Of a stretch of DNA of 41,862 nucleotides, positions 1-9,120 are shown piece after piece; the stretch's first letter is position 1; each line of letters starts with the position of its first letter. The stretch comes from Aphanocapsa sp. GSE-SYN-MK-11-07L (GTDB lineage Bacteria > Cyanobacteriota > Cyanobacteriia > Thermosynechococcales > Thermosynechococcaceae). Under the pieces are notes generated by a model that had not been told where the DNA came from, made no database searches, and was given only the letters and a program-made list of their open reading frames with translations. The stretch is taken from positions 1-41,862 of the forward strand of contig JAHHGS010000106.1 of the NCBI GenBank assembly GCA_019359715.1, given 5' to 3'. The position numbers were made by a program, and so were the translations under genes.

Positions 1-108
1 CGCTATCGCAATCGCAGAAAGCGTTTTGGACTGCGCTTCAATTTGATTGCAGGGCTGTACAACTATGAGCTTGCTCTCACTGAGCAATTACCAGAGGCAG
101 TAAGCTGA
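1..108 (+). CDS. Transposase C-terminus (IS5-like), 5' truncated by window edge
   Basis: Reading frame 1 is open from the first base and ends at a TGA at 106-108, giving 35 residues. The segment NRRKRFGLRFNLIAGLYNYE is the basic C-terminal signature I associate with IS5-type DDE transposases of cyanobacteria. Just downstream (about 111-125) lies CTTTTGCAAGAGGTCT, which looks like the terminal inverted repeat of such elements, so the IS right end is probably near 125. The catalytic part lies outside the window, so it cannot be said whether the transposase is intact. The gap from there to aspS (126-332) shows no gene or convincing terminator. The family assignment rests on memory of the motif, not on a search. 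Confidence 0.65.
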   Translation, partial: RYRNRRKRFGLRFNLIAGLYNYELALTEQLPEAVS

Positions 109-332
109 CTTTTGCAAGAGGTCTACTGAATCATCAAATGACAGCTTAACTTACCTGTCCACTTTTTCTAGACAAGGTCAGTTTTGTTGATGCTGTATCT
201 GTAGTCATACTTGTCTTCACTCCAGGCTATAAATTTGTCCTCAAAATCTCGAAAACTAGTTCGCAAATTCTAAGTTACCAAACTAGCCCAAATAGCCCAA
301 GCGGCATAACGATCGCTTGATTGCTGACAACT

Positions 333-2129
333 TTAAACAGTCTTCGGTGGCGGGCTAGCCGTCGAAGCAACGTGCAGCTCTTTGAGCTGCTTGGTTTCGA
401 CATCGGAAGGCGCATTGGTTAGCGTGCAGCGGGCTTGCTGGGTTTTGGGGAAGGCGATCGCATCTCGAATCGACTCTTCTCCGGCCAGCAGCATGATCAG
501 GCGATCAATGCCGTAGGCAATCCCGCCGTGGGGGGGCGTGCCATACTCAAAGGCTTCCAGCAAAAAGCCAAATTTATTTTGGGCGGCTTCCGGTGAGAGG
601 CCAATTGTTTCAAATACCTGCTTTTGCATCTCTGGCTGATAAATCCGCAAGCTGCCGCCGCCAACTTCAAACCCGTTGTAGACCAAATCGTAGGCTACTG
701 CCCGCGCCGTCTTCAGATCATTGGCATCATCAGGATGGGGGGCGGTAAATGGGTGATGCAATGCTTCCAAACGCTTTTCATCCGCGTTCCACTCAAACAT
801 CGGGAAGTCGGTAATCCAGAGTAGGTTAATTTGGTCAGGATCAATCAGCCCTAGCTCTCGTCCCAAACACTGCCGCAGCCGATCCAGAGATTTATTGACG
901 ATCGCCGTTGGGCCAGCTCCAAACAGCAGCAAGTCTCCCGGCTTGGCTCCCGTCCGCGTCAGTAATTCTGCTTTGCCTGCTTCCGTTAAGTTGTCTTTGA
1001 TTGCGCCAATCGTGTCAATTTCGCCATCATCGCGAACGCGGATATAGGCCAGACCTTTGGCTCCCCCCTCACAGGCTTCTTTGAACAGATCGCCACCGGG
1101 CTTGATCCGAACATTTGAGATCGCCTCGTTACCGCCGGGGACGGGTAGCACTTTCACCAGCCCACCCGTGGCGACTGCGCCCGAAAAAACCTTAAACCCA
1201 GAGTCTTGCATTAAGTCGGAAACATCGACTAGTTCTAGCCCAAATCGCATATCGGGCTTATCGCTACCAAACCGGCTCATGGCTTCGGCATAGGTCAAAC
1301 GCGGAAACGGACGCGATAGGTCAATGTTTTTGATTTGTTTGAAAATATGGCAGACCAGCCCTTCATTCAGGTCAAGAATTTCCTCCTGGGACAGGAAGCT
1401 CATTTCCATGTCCAGTTGGGTAAACTCCGGCTGCCGATCGGCGCGCAGGTCTTCATCCCGAAAACAGCGGGCAATTTGATAGTAGCGATCGCAGCCCGCC
1501 ACCATCAGCAATTGCTTAAACAACTGGGGTGACTGGGGGAGCGCAAACCATTCGCCCGGATTGACTCGGCTTGGCACCAAGTAGTCTCTGGCTCCTTCTG
1601 GGGTGGAGCGGGTCAGAATTGGCGTTTCTACTTCTAAGAAACCTTCTACATCTTCCAAGTAGCGGCGGATAGTTTTGATCACCTGATGGCGTAATTGCAG
1701 GTTGCGGGTCATCCGCTCCCGTCGCAGATCCAAATAGCGATACTTGAGCCGCAGGTCTTCCCGCACTGATTCGGTGTCGCTGACCGAGACCTGAAAGGGC
1801 AACTGCTTGCGAACGGCATTTAACAGCTCAATCTGATCGGCATAAATTTCCACCTCGCCCGTCGGCAAGCGGGGATTCAAAGAATCTTCAGGTCGGCGGG
1901 TAACTCGCCCGGTCACTTTCACCACGTACTCGTTGCGGAGATGGTCAGCCTGGGGGTAAGAGTCCGGCGTCCGTTCTGGATCGCTGACAATTTGGACGAT
2001 TCCGCTGCGATCGCGCAAGTCCAAGAAAATCACCCCACCATGATCCCGCCGCCGATCCACCCAGCCAAACAGAGTTACCGTTTCGCCCACCTGATCTGCC
2101 CGCAGATCGCCACAATAGTCAGTACGCAT
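333..2129 (-). CDS. aspS: Aspartyl-tRNA synthetase
   Basis: Cytoplasmic class II aminoacyl-tRNA synthetase charging tRNA-Asp (and tRNA-Asn if the enzyme is non-discriminating). The N-terminal OB-fold anticodon-binding domain is visible ([19 protein letters not shown]). Next come the class II motif 2 region ([19 protein letters not shown]), the bacterial GAD insertion, and motif 3 near the C-terminus ([20 protein letters not shown]). The frame is open back to 2264, but I choose the ATG at 2127-2129. The family begins with MRT-Y and about 598 aa is the usual bacterial length, while the upstream extension would be translated through a 21-bp hairpin and has no family resemblance. No clear Shine-Dalgarno is visible. 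It is monocistronic and transcribed away from the Uma2 gene. Confidence 0.97.
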   Translation of the reverse strand: MRTDYCGDLRADQVGETVTLFGWVDRRRDHGGVIFLDLRDRSGIVQIVSDPERTPDSYPQADHLRNEYVVKVTGRVTRRPEDSLNPRLPTGEVEIYADQIELLNAVRKQLPFQVSVSDTESVREDLRLKYRYLDLRRERMTRNLQLRHQVIKTIRRYLEDVEGFLEVETPILTRSTPEGARDYLVPSRVNPGEWFALPQSPQLFKQLLMVAGCDRYYQIARCFRDEDLRADRQPEFTQLDMEMSFLSQEEILDLNEGLVCHIFKQIKNIDLSRPFPRLTYAEAMSRFGSDKPDMRFGLELVDVSDLMQDSGFKVFSGAVATGGLVKVLPVPGGNEAISNVRIKPGGDLFKEACEGGAKGLAYIRVRDDGEIDTIGAIKDNLTEAGKAELLTRTGAKPGDLLLFGAGPTAIVNKSLDRLRQCLGRELGLIDPDQINLLWITDFPMFEWNADEKRLEALHHPFTAPHPDDANDLKTARAVAYDLVYNGFEVGGGSLRIYQPEMQKQVFETIGLSPEAAQNKFGFLLEAFEYGTPPHGGIAYGIDRLIMLLAGEESIRDAIAFPKTQQARCTLTNAPSDVETKQLKELHVASTASPPPKTV

Positions 2130-2226
2130 AGCTGCCAATAAAACACCATTAAGCCCAAAGCCGTCTGCCAGCATAAGGGAAAACTCTCTCATTATCGCAG
2201 TTTCTTGGACACTGTATAGAGAATAG

Positions 2227-2271
2227 ATATTTTTTGGATCTGGAAGCAAAGCTTCTAGATCCAAAAAATAT
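2227..2271. repeat. Long hairpin between aspS and the Uma2 gene
   Basis: A 21-nt left arm (2227-2247) and a 21-nt right arm (2251-2271) are reverse complements except for one position, which would be a G-U pair in RNA. The loop is only three A's. The arms begin with ATATTTTTTGGATCT. The hairpin lies in the divergent intergenic region upstream of both neighbours, so it is not an obvious terminator for either. It could be a small palindromic repeat, an IS scar or a regulatory site. Confidence 0.7.
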
Positions 2272-2354
2272 CCCCAACATCGACAACACAGTTTCTTGCA
2301 GTATTGTTGACTTAGGATTCAGGCTCAGTTAGAAATGACAGCCAGGAGTTGAAT

Positions 2355-2960
2355 ATGGCGATCGCAACCCCAACAAAATTAGACTTCGACCAATTCCTCG
2401 ATCAGTATCCCGATGGTCAAGGCAAATATGAGCTGATCAACGGAGAAATTGTTGAAATGAGGGCAATTCGATGGCACGATGACATCGCTGATTTAATCAT
2501 CAGAAAATTCGATCGGGAAATTGAACGCCTGAATTTAGACTATCGAGCCACTGGCGGATTAGTCTTAGAAACCCGAACTGCTGACGGACAACAGCAGGGG
2601 CGACACCCCGACGTAAGCGTTGGTAATCGTACAATGTGGCAATCCAATCGGTTGGCTTATGCTGCCTTGGATCAACCGATTCAACTGGCAGTCGAGGTTG
2701 TTTCAACCAACTGGGAAGATGACTATATTGACAAGCTAGATGAGTATCAGCGCTTAGGAATTGCTGAGTATTGGATTGTTGACTATCTGGCGATCGGCAG
2801 CAGAAATTACCTGGGCAATCCCAAAGTACCAACCGTTTTTGTTTACAAGTTGAATCAGCAGGGAAGTTATGAATCAGCCGCATTTCAAGCCGGTCAGCCA
2901 ATTGTCTCTCCGACTTTTGCTGAGCTAACCTTGACGATGAACCAACTGCTGGCAGCCTAA
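2355..2960 (+). CDS. Uma2 family (DUF820) endonuclease-fold protein
   Basis: A 201-aa protein of the Uma2/DUF820 family, a PD-(D/E)XK nuclease fold hugely expanded in cyanobacteria with no settled function. The predicted active-site residues are present: D86 in HPDVSV, E114 in AVEVVS and K127 in DKLDEY, followed by the conserved GIAEYWIVD segment. The start at ATG 2355 is set by an AGGAG at 2344-2348 with 6-nt spacing; a TTG at 2349 is in frame but sits directly on the ribosome site. It heads a run of four plus-strand genes and is followed after 28 nt by a small membrane protein. Family is sure, activity is not demonstrated. Confidence 0.9.
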   Translation: MAIATPTKLDFDQFLDQYPDGQGKYELINGEIVEMRAIRWHDDIADLIIRKFDREIERLNLDYRATGGLVLETRTADGQQQGRHPDVSVGNRTMWQSNRLAYAALDQPIQLAVEVVSTNWEDDYIDKLDEYQRLGIAEYWIVDYLAIGSRNYLGNPKVPTVFVYKLNQQGSYESAAFQAGQPIVSPTFAELTLTMNQLLAA

Positions 2961-2988
2961 ATGTTGTTAATTCCTGCGTAAAGTGACT

Positions 2989-3189
2989 ATGGCAAAAAAC
3001 AATAAACGTCCGACCTCTTGGGCTACGCTTCTGTTTTATGGCGTGTTGGGGGTGACAATTTTAGTCTACGTTTTGCGTGGGTTCGCCGTGCTTTCAATGC
3101 TGCCGGGAGGGGTAATTTGGTTCTTGATTATCCTGTCGATCGCCGCAGGCGTGTTAGCAACATTGGTCAATCTGCGGCGCAGCTATTAG
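2989..3189 (+). CDS. Small two-helix membrane protein, unknown function
   Basis: A 66-residue protein with a basic N-terminus (MAKNNKRPTSW). It has two hydrophobic segments at about 12-30 and 38-58 and ends in a short basic tail (LRRSY), consistent with a helical hairpin in the membrane and both ends cytoplasmic. ATG 2989 is preferred to an in-frame GTG at 2983. It lies 28 nt after the Uma2 gene and 42 nt before the SGNH-like gene on the same strand, so it may be co-transcribed. I do not recognise a named family. Confidence 0.7.
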   Translation: MAKNNKRPTSWATLLFYGVLGVTILVYVLRGFAVLSMLPGGVIWFLIILSIAAGVLATLVNLRRSY

Positions 3190-3231
3190 GCGGAAATTTC
3201 GGGACTGCGGATGTTGTTCAGCGAAAATTTT

Positions 3232-3945
3232 ATGGCGATCGCAATTATTCTAGGTGACTCTCATAGCGCTGCCTTTGGCAACCCTGAAACCTCAAATCCG
3301 CATCGGGTCTTGAATGTTGGTTTCAGTGGCACAGGCGTTCATCACTTTATGGAGGTCTATCACCACCTGACTCCAGCCCTGCCCTTGCGCTCCTGTCATC
3401 ACAGCGGCACACCCTGGTCATTTCATGCGGGGCATACCCAAACCTTAACCCTGCAAGAGGCAGATTACTTGGGGTTTGGGTTTGGGGAAGTTGATTGCCG
3501 AACAGCAATTCATAAGCAGGTGGAAGAACACGGGCGAGACTACCAAGAAGTGATTGTGAGTTTGGTCAATGACTACATGCAAATTGTCAAAGACCTGGCC
3601 GGAATGGTCAACGCCAAACCGTTTTTTGTCGGCACGATTCATCAAGTCCGCGATCTGGCAGTGATCCACGATCATCGGGATGGGGCGGATCACATTGAAA
3701 AAATGCGGATGGCCGGCATTCGGGGCAATCAGCAAGAGCGAGGCCGATATCGAAATCACTTTAATCAGGAACTGCAAGCCAGAGGACTGCCCTACATTGA
3801 TTATGGTGACTTTGGCAACTCAGATGGGGTTGCTGACCCTGCCCTAATGGGCGTTGATTCAATTCACTTGAGTCATCTGCTGTTTCCGGCTCAAAACGCT
3901 AGGATGCTAGAGTTTCTAAAAACCCTAGTCGAGAGTGGCTATTGA
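3232..3945 (+). CDS. SGNH/GDSL-like hydrolase-fold protein
   Basis: A 237-aa protein with an N-terminal block I resembling SGNH hydrolases (LGDSHS, nucleophile S10) and a matching C-terminal block V (D209-S-I-H212). The middle motif GFGEVDCR (about 83-90) resembles the GEIDCR signature of SGNH-like proteins often found with polysaccharide genes. There is no signal peptide or membrane segment, so it is probably cytoplasmic. The start is uncertain: ATG 3232 leads straight into the first beta strand, while the in-frame ATG at 3211 would add seven residues. Its TGA overlaps the start of the following HAD gene, suggesting translational coupling. Substrate unknown; a carbohydrate esterase or transferase role is inference. 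Confidence 0.75.
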   Translation: MAIAIILGDSHSAAFGNPETSNPHRVLNVGFSGTGVHHFMEVYHHLTPALPLRSCHHSGTPWSFHAGHTQTLTLQEADYLGFGFGEVDCRTAIHKQVEEHGRDYQEVIVSLVNDYMQIVKDLAGMVNAKPFFVGTIHQVRDLAVIHDHRDGADHIEKMRMAGIRGNQQERGRYRNHFNQELQARGLPYIDYGDFGNSDGVADPALMGVDSIHLSHLLFPAQNARMLEFLKTLVESGY

Positions 3946-4748
3946 TTTTGCAAGTTCCAGTTGTGCAAGTTCCAGACATTCTGGCGCTCGATTTTGACGG
4001 TGTGATTTGTGACGGTCGCCGAGAGTATGTTCACTCAGGCTGGCGCACCTATCGCCAAATTTGGGATTCCCCTAGCGCAACCCCGCCCGATGGGTTAGCA
4101 GAGCGCTACATTGCCCTAACCGCAGTGATTGAAACGGATCTGGATGTGCCGTTGCTGGTGCGGGCTTTGATGCTCGACCTGCCGGCGGAAAGAATTCTCC
4201 AGGAATGGACTGAATTAACTCCCCAGTTGCTGGCAGGTGTGGCGAGAGAGAAAATCCAAACCGAATTTGTCCGTCAACGCGATCAGTGGATGGCCGAGGA
4301 CTTCAATCACTGGTTGAACCAGCAGCCGCTCTATCCCGGCGTCACCGATCGCTTGCAGCAGATTTTAGCCAGTCCGATCAAGCTCGTAATCGTCACCAAT
4401 CGGGGGCAGCGATTTGCCCTCCAACTACTGCAAGCCGCTGGGGTAATGATTCCAGAGTCGCAAGTGTTTGGCAAACAGAGCGATCGCCCCAAATACCAAG
4501 TTCTGCGTCAACTACTAACTCTTGAAGACTCCAAGCTTTGGTTTGTTGAAGACCATGTCAAGGCATTGCGCCTAGTCAAGCAGCAACCTGATTTGGCTCA
4601 GGTAGAGCTTTTCTTGGCTGATTGGGGATTTAATACTCCCACTGTCAGAGCCGAGATGGAATCAGACCCGCAGATTCACTTGCTCTCTTTAGCCCAGTTC
4701 ACGCAACCAGACTTTTCGGGTTGGTTGAATGCCGATTGTAACTCCTAA
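3942..4748 (+). CDS. HAD-superfamily hydrolase
   Basis: A haloacid-dehalogenase-fold phosphatase of about 268 aa. Motif I is LDFDGVICDG with nucleophile D17 and acid/base D19. Motif II is VIVTNRG, a conserved Lys lies in the KQSDRPKY segment, and motif IV is WFVEDH. The helical cap lies between about 25 and 120. Likely a cytoplasmic phosphoglycolate-phosphatase-like enzyme of unknown substrate. The start is probably the TTG at 3942 that overlaps the stop of the SGNH gene (TTGA); a TTG at 3948 or a GTG a little further on are alternatives. It is convergent with rel and the two genes overlap by 4 bp at 4745-4748, leaving no room for a terminator. Confidence 0.88.
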   Translation: MILQVPVVQVPDILALDFDGVICDGRREYVHSGWRTYRQIWDSPSATPPDGLAERYIALTAVIETDLDVPLLVRALMLDLPAERILQEWTELTPQLLAGVAREKIQTEFVRQRDQWMAEDFNHWLNQQPLYPGVTDRLQQILASPIKLVIVTNRGQRFALQLLQAAGVMIPESQVFGKQSDRPKYQVLRQLLTLEDSKLWFVEDHVKALRLVKQQPDLAQVELFLADWGFNTPTVRAEMESDPQIHLLSLAQFTQPDFSGWLNADCNS

Positions 4749-6991
4749 TCTCCTTCCCCCTGGCTGCGGCGGCGAAGATTGAGCACGTCGGTAATTTTTT
4801 TGATCTGGGCAAAGGTTTGCTCTAGCTGTTCAGCATCGCGAATGTCAATACACAGGTCAATCAGCGCCGTTTGTCCCGGAAAGGTTTTGACTTGGGCGTT
4901 GCGAACATTAATTCGATTATCGGTCAGGTGGATCAAAATGTCCTTCAGCACGCCGACTCGATCAATCACTTCCATTTGAATTTCGACTGGGTAGGTTTGA
5001 GCGCGGCCGCCACTGGGGCTGCTGTGGTTCCAACTGACTGGAATCAGGCGATCGCCCGGCACATTTTCAACATTGACACAGCCTTGGCGATGAATGGAAA
5101 TCCCGCGACTGCCGAGCGTCACCGCTCCAATAATTCGCTCTCCAGGCACAGGACTACAGCAGCCCGCCAAATGATAAACCAGACCTTCTACGCCCAAAAT
5201 CGGCGAATCGCTGGGCTTGGTGGTTGACACCATCCGCTGGGCTGAAGTGTCGCTGGCGGTGGGTAAAGGTGGCGTTTGCTGGATCGGTTCTGGATGCTGG
5301 GCTTTGATGATATCCCGGAGGCGATTCACTACCAGATTCAAGGTGACTTCCCCGTAGCCCAAGCCAGCCAGCAGGTCATCCACCGCTTGGTAATTACATC
5401 GCTCGGCCACAGCCTGCATCGGCGCAGATTTAAGTAAAGCATCAAACCCACTCTTGCCTAGTTCTTTTTCTAAGAGTTCTCGGCCTCGCAGAATGTTTTG
5501 ATCGCGGTGCGATCGCTTATACCACTGGCGAATTCGGTTGCGGGCTGAGGGCGTGGTCGCAAAATCGAGCCAGTCAAGGCTGGGGTGAGCATTTTTCTGG
5601 GTCAAAATCTCGACAATATCGCCGTTTTTGAGCGGGGTACTCAGGGGCACCATGCGAGCGTTAACGCGAGCCCCGGCACAGTGATTGCCAACTTCGGTGT
5701 GAATTCGGTAGGCAAAATCGATCGTGGTTGCACCCTGGGTCAGAGACATCACATCTCCCTGGGGCGTAAACACATAAACTTCGCTGTCGAATAGATTATC
5801 TTTGATTCCGTCTAGGTATTCCTGAGAGTCCTTGAGATCATTTTGCCAATCGATCAGTTGCCGCAGCCAGGTTTTATCGCCCTCTGTCCACTGGTTGGCT
5901 AAGGAGTTGCCGGTTTCTTTGTACTTCCAGTGGGCAGCAATCCCAAACTCCGCCACGTGATGCATTTCCAGCGTCCGCAGTTGGACTTCCAGGGGGCGGC
6001 CGCCCATCCCAATCACAATCGTATGCAGCGACTGATAGTGGTTGGGCTTGGGCAAGCCAATGTAGTCTTTAAATCGACCGGGCACAGGCCGGAAGCAATC
6101 ATGCACAATCGCCAAGGCCCGATAGCACTCGTCGTTGGTTTCAACAATCACTCGAATCGCCGCAATGTCGTAGATTTCTTCAAATTCCTTCCGCTGCCGA
6201 GCCATCTTTTGGTAGATGCTGTAGAGGTGCTTGGGGCGACCGGTGATTTCGCAATGCTTCAGCCCAATCTGTTTTAACTGCGCTTTCAGAGTGGCGATCG
6301 CCTCATTCACCTGCTCTTCCCGAATCGTCCGTTTCTCAGCGACCAACTGCTGCATTTGCCGGTAGGCGTCCGGCTCAAGATACTTAAAAGACAGGTCTTC
6401 TAACTCCCACTTGAACCGCCAAATCCCTAGCCGACTGGCCAGGGGAGCAAACACGTCCCGCGTTTCTTTGGCAATTCGCCGCTGCCGCTCAGCCGACAAA
6501 TATTGCAGCGTTCGCATATTGTGCAGGCGATCGGCTAGCTTAACCACAATCACGCGAATGTCTTGGGCCATGGCCAAAAACATCCGCCGGAAGTTTTCTG
6601 CCTGCTGCTCAGTTTTGCTAGAAAAGTTGAATTTAGAAAGCTTTGTCACCCCTTCTACAAGCTGCTGCACCTCGACGCCAAATTCTTCGGCCAACTGTTC
6701 GGGGGTAATGTCTGTATCTTCAATAATGTCGTGTAAGAAGCCAGCCGCAATCATTGCCGCGCTGCCGCCTAAATCCCGCAGCAGACCGGCAACCGCCACT
6801 GGATGAGCAATGTAGGGGTCTCCAGAAGCTCGATATTGCCCTTGATGCAAGCTGTAAGCAAAGTTAAAAGCTTTACAGATTAAGGCATCGCCGCTCAGGT
6901 CGCCCGCTTGCTGGTTCTCCGTCACCAAACATGCTTGCAGCCAGTTAGGTAGAGCAACATCTGGAGCGGAGTCTAGGGCAATGAGATTCAT
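4745..6991 (-). CDS. spoT: Bifunctional (p)ppGpp synthetase/hydrolase (Rel/SpoT)
   Basis: A 748-aa long Rel-Spo homologue controlling the stringent response. Domain order: HD hydrolase (about 40-190; H63, H87-D88 in FLHDIIED, RLHNMRTL at 155-162); synthetase (about 245-360; GRPKHLYSIY, YIGLPKPNHYQSLH); TGS (about 404-465; EVYVFTPQGD); a Cys-containing zinc-finger-like region (GCCSPVPGE); and a C-terminal ACT domain (about 665-748). The synthetase carries RFKD at 306-309, the RXKD signature of bifunctional enzymes rather than the EXDD of RelA-only synthetases. The hydrolase HD pair is intact, so both activities are expected. No operon partner; divergent spacing of 215 bp separates it from hisG. 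The symbol could equally be rel. Confidence 0.95.
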   Translation of the reverse strand: MNLIALDSAPDVALPNWLQACLVTENQQAGDLSGDALICKAFNFAYSLHQGQYRASGDPYIAHPVAVAGLLRDLGGSAAMIAAGFLHDIIEDTDITPEQLAEEFGVEVQQLVEGVTKLSKFNFSSKTEQQAENFRRMFLAMAQDIRVIVVKLADRLHNMRTLQYLSAERQRRIAKETRDVFAPLASRLGIWRFKWELEDLSFKYLEPDAYRQMQQLVAEKRTIREEQVNEAIATLKAQLKQIGLKHCEITGRPKHLYSIYQKMARQRKEFEEIYDIAAIRVIVETNDECYRALAIVHDCFRPVPGRFKDYIGLPKPNHYQSLHTIVIGMGGRPLEVQLRTLEMHHVAEFGIAAHWKYKETGNSLANQWTEGDKTWLRQLIDWQNDLKDSQEYLDGIKDNLFDSEVYVFTPQGDVMSLTQGATTIDFAYRIHTEVGNHCAGARVNARMVPLSTPLKNGDIVEILTQKNAHPSLDWLDFATTPSARNRIRQWYKRSHRDQNILRGRELLEKELGKSGFDALLKSAPMQAVAERCNYQAVDDLLAGLGYGEVTLNLVVNRLRDIIKAQHPEPIQQTPPLPTASDTSAQRMVSTTKPSDSPILGVEGLVYHLAGCCSPVPGERIIGAVTLGSRGISIHRQGCVNVENVPGDRLIPVSWNHSSPSGGRAQTYPVEIQMEVIDRVGVLKDILIHLTDNRINVRNAQVKTFPGQTALIDLCIDIRDAEQLEQTFAQIKKITDVLNLRRRSQGEGD

Positions 6992-7206
6992 AGAATGTGC
7001 TTCAGGAGCAGAACTGGAGCCGAAAGATTGTAGCGATAAGTCGATATCCTTTCTCTATTCTATAAAAATCTTAATGTATCGCAATGTTAAGCTGCGTTAG
7101 TTAAAAGATGGAAGCCTTGCTAGCGGTTGAGGCTGGAGGCATAAAAATTGCTGTTGTTGATTTATGTTACCACCGCTACACCAACAACCTAATAAGTTGT
7201 TCAAAA

Positions 7207-7887
7207 TCAATTGCCTACAGGCATTTTCAAGGGAGCAGCAGTGGAGGCTGTCAGGTCAGACTGCTGCTGCAAGCGATCAATCCAAGCGCTCATCTGGTCT
7301 AGATTGAGCCGATAGCTGAGGGGATGAGCGACTAAGCGGGCGGTGCTTTCAAACAATACCTCAAGCTCCACTAATCCATTCTCTTTCAGCGTCCGTCCGG
7401 TCGAAACCAAATCAACGATCGCCTCCGACATTCCCGTTAAGGGGCCAAGCTCAACCGAGCCAGAGAGGGGGACAATTTCCACCGGCAGATTGAGCTGATT
7501 GAAGTAATCTTTGGCGCAGTGGACAAATTTAGAGGCAATTCGACAATGGGGGGGTAATTCTAGGGCCGAGCGGTAGGGGCTGGTTTGTTTAACTGCCACT
7601 GAAAGTCGGCAAGTCCCAAACTGCAAGTCTGCCAACTGGGCGACCTGGGAGTGCTTTTCCCGCAGCACGTCGTAGCCGACAATTCCCAACTGAGCCTGTC
7701 CGTACTCAACATAAACCGGCACGTCTTGGGCCCGCACCAGCAGGGCTTGGGCAGTGCCGGTCGGCTCGACAATTTGCAGCAGGCGGTTGCTGGCGTCTAG
7801 AAACAAGCTGAAATCCAGCCCGATCGCCTGCAAACGGCGAATGCTCTCTTTCAGCAAGGCTCCTTTCGGTAAGGCAACAGTCAACAT
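7207..7887 (-). CDS. hisG: ATP phosphoribosyltransferase, short form
   Basis: Catalyses the first step of histidine synthesis (ATP plus PRPP). At 226 aa it is the short HisG-S form, lacking the C-terminal regulatory domain and needing HisZ as partner. It begins with the family signature [10 protein letters not shown] and contains [19 protein letters not shown] and the PRPP-binding-like [18 protein letters not shown]. It starts at ATG 7887, overlapping the last bases of hisZ (stop at 7881-7883), so the two are translationally coupled. About 20 residues at the C-terminus ([13 protein letters not shown]) look like a variable tail. Confidence 0.96.
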   Translation of the reverse strand: MLTVALPKGALLKESIRRLQAIGLDFSLFLDASNRLLQIVEPTGTAQALLVRAQDVPVYVEYGQAQLGIVGYDVLREKHSQVAQLADLQFGTCRLSVAVKQTSPYRSALELPPHCRIASKFVHCAKDYFNQLNLPVEIVPLSGSVELGPLTGMSEAIVDLVSTGRTLKENGLVELEVLFESTARLVAHPLSYRLNLDQMSAWIDRLQQQSDLTASTAAPLKMPVGN

Positions 7888-9113
7888 GCAGCAATGTCCT
7901 GGGCAAGATCTACAGCTTCAATTTTAGGGGTGCCGTTGCTGCCAATCCAAGCAATATAAGGAATCTGACGCTGGCGAGCATAGTCTCGCGTCTCGGCCGG
8001 GGATCGTGGCTCTAAAGCAATCTCGACCCGAATCGCGTCAACCTCTGGACTCTCTGAGCGCAGGGTTTGGGCATAGGCGAAACAAGCAGCGATCGCCTGC
8101 GCTTGCTGGGGCACGACTAACCAATTACTGGCAGGGGGACGGTGGGGCAAGTGTCCCTTGAGCAACGCCACCTGATGTAAATCTTCTAAGTTTAGGGAAA
8201 AACCGATGCCCGGAATGATCTGCTGCTGCGGGTGGTAAAGAGCCAGTAAACTGTCGTAGCGCCCACCTTGCCCGACCACTCGCACCTCGGTTTTGGTTGT
8301 GGCAATCACCTCAAACACGATTCCAGTGTAGTAGTCAAAGGTTTGCAGCAGACTCAAATCTAAGTGCAGCGGCAATTTATCAGCTAGCAAATCGGTCAAT
8401 TCCTGGAGGTGCTGGACGCGCAATTGCTGGTCTGGTTCTAAGTCGAGTTTAGCCACCCGCGCTAAGACTTGGGCCGGTTGTCCCCGTAAATCCATTAGCA
8501 GCGAAGCCCGCTGGCGCAGCTCAGGCGTTAAGGGCAACGCCAGCAAGCCAACCCGATCAAGCTGGGCGATCGCCCGCCTCACCTGCTCCCGGATCGGATC
8601 GGGAAAGACAGACAGCAGCGAGGTCGTTAAGCCCGCTTCCCCCAAGATCACCTGCCACTGGTGAAGGTTCAAATGGGTCAGACAGTCCCTCAGCAGCAGC
8701 AAAATCTCAGCATCCGCCATTAAGCCATGGCTACCGAGTAATTCTACCCCGGCTTGGAAAAATTCCTGTTGACTGCTGGCCGTGGGCGATCGCCGGAAAA
8801 TATTGGCGTTGTAGTAAAGCCGCTGTGGATAAATCGCTCCCGCCATCCGCGTCACCGCTGCTCTGGCGATCGAGGCGGTCAACTCTGGGCGCAAGCCCAA
8901 CAGCCCTTCTTCGGCATCCCGGAGTTGAATCACCGTTTCTGGCTTGATCGCTTCGCCCGCCATCAAGGTATCCAGCCGCTCTAGGGTCGGGGTAATAATT
9001 TGCTGATAGCTCCAACTGGCAAAGGTTTGCTGAAGTCGCTGCTCCAGCCAGCGCTTTTGAACAACTTCCAGCGGCAGAAAATCTCTAGCCCCAGCGGGCG
9101 GCTGATAAATCAT
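7881..9113 (-). CDS. hisZ: ATP phosphoribosyltransferase regulatory subunit
   Basis: A 410-aa class II histidyl-tRNA-synthetase-like protein that forms the HisG-S/HisZ hetero-octamer and confers activation and histidine feedback. Opening residues [15 protein letters not shown] match HisS/HisZ. Motif 2-like segments ([25 protein letters not shown]) are present, and so is [13 protein letters not shown]-terminal extension resembling an anticodon-binding domain is retained (about 320-410). The start is ATG 9113; an 11-residue extension to 9146 would run into the upstream J-domain gene and lacks family similarity. Only 7 nt separate it from that gene, and it overlaps hisG downstream. Assignment as HisZ rather than HisS rests on the hisG-S partner and on divergence of the His-tRNA motifs. 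Confidence 0.93.
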   Translation of the reverse strand: MIYQPPAGARDFLPLEVVQKRWLEQRLQQTFASWSYQQIITPTLERLDTLMAGEAIKPETVIQLRDAEEGLLGLRPELTASIARAAVTRMAGAIYPQRLYYNANIFRRSPTASSQQEFFQAGVELLGSHGLMADAEILLLLRDCLTHLNLHQWQVILGEAGLTTSLLSVFPDPIREQVRRAIAQLDRVGLLALPLTPELRQRASLLMDLRGQPAQVLARVAKLDLEPDQQLRVQHLQELTDLLADKLPLHLDLSLLQTFDYYTGIVFEVIATTKTEVRVVGQGGRYDSLLALYHPQQQIIPGIGFSLNLEDLHQVALLKGHLPHRPPASNWLVVPQQAQAIAACFAYAQTLRSESPEVDAIRVEIALEPRSPAETRDYARQRQIPYIAWIGSNGTPKIEAVDLAQDIAAC

Positions 9114-9120
9114 TGGGGGA

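Noticed and set aside
2130-2264. 45-codon N-terminal extension of AspRS
   Set aside because: It would be translated through a long hairpin and has no AspRS similarity; the family starts at MRT-Y (ATG 2129).
6992-7206. Small plus-strand ORF between rel and hisG (from 7108)
   Set aside because: It runs antisense into the hisG 3' end, has no ribosome site and no recognisable fold.
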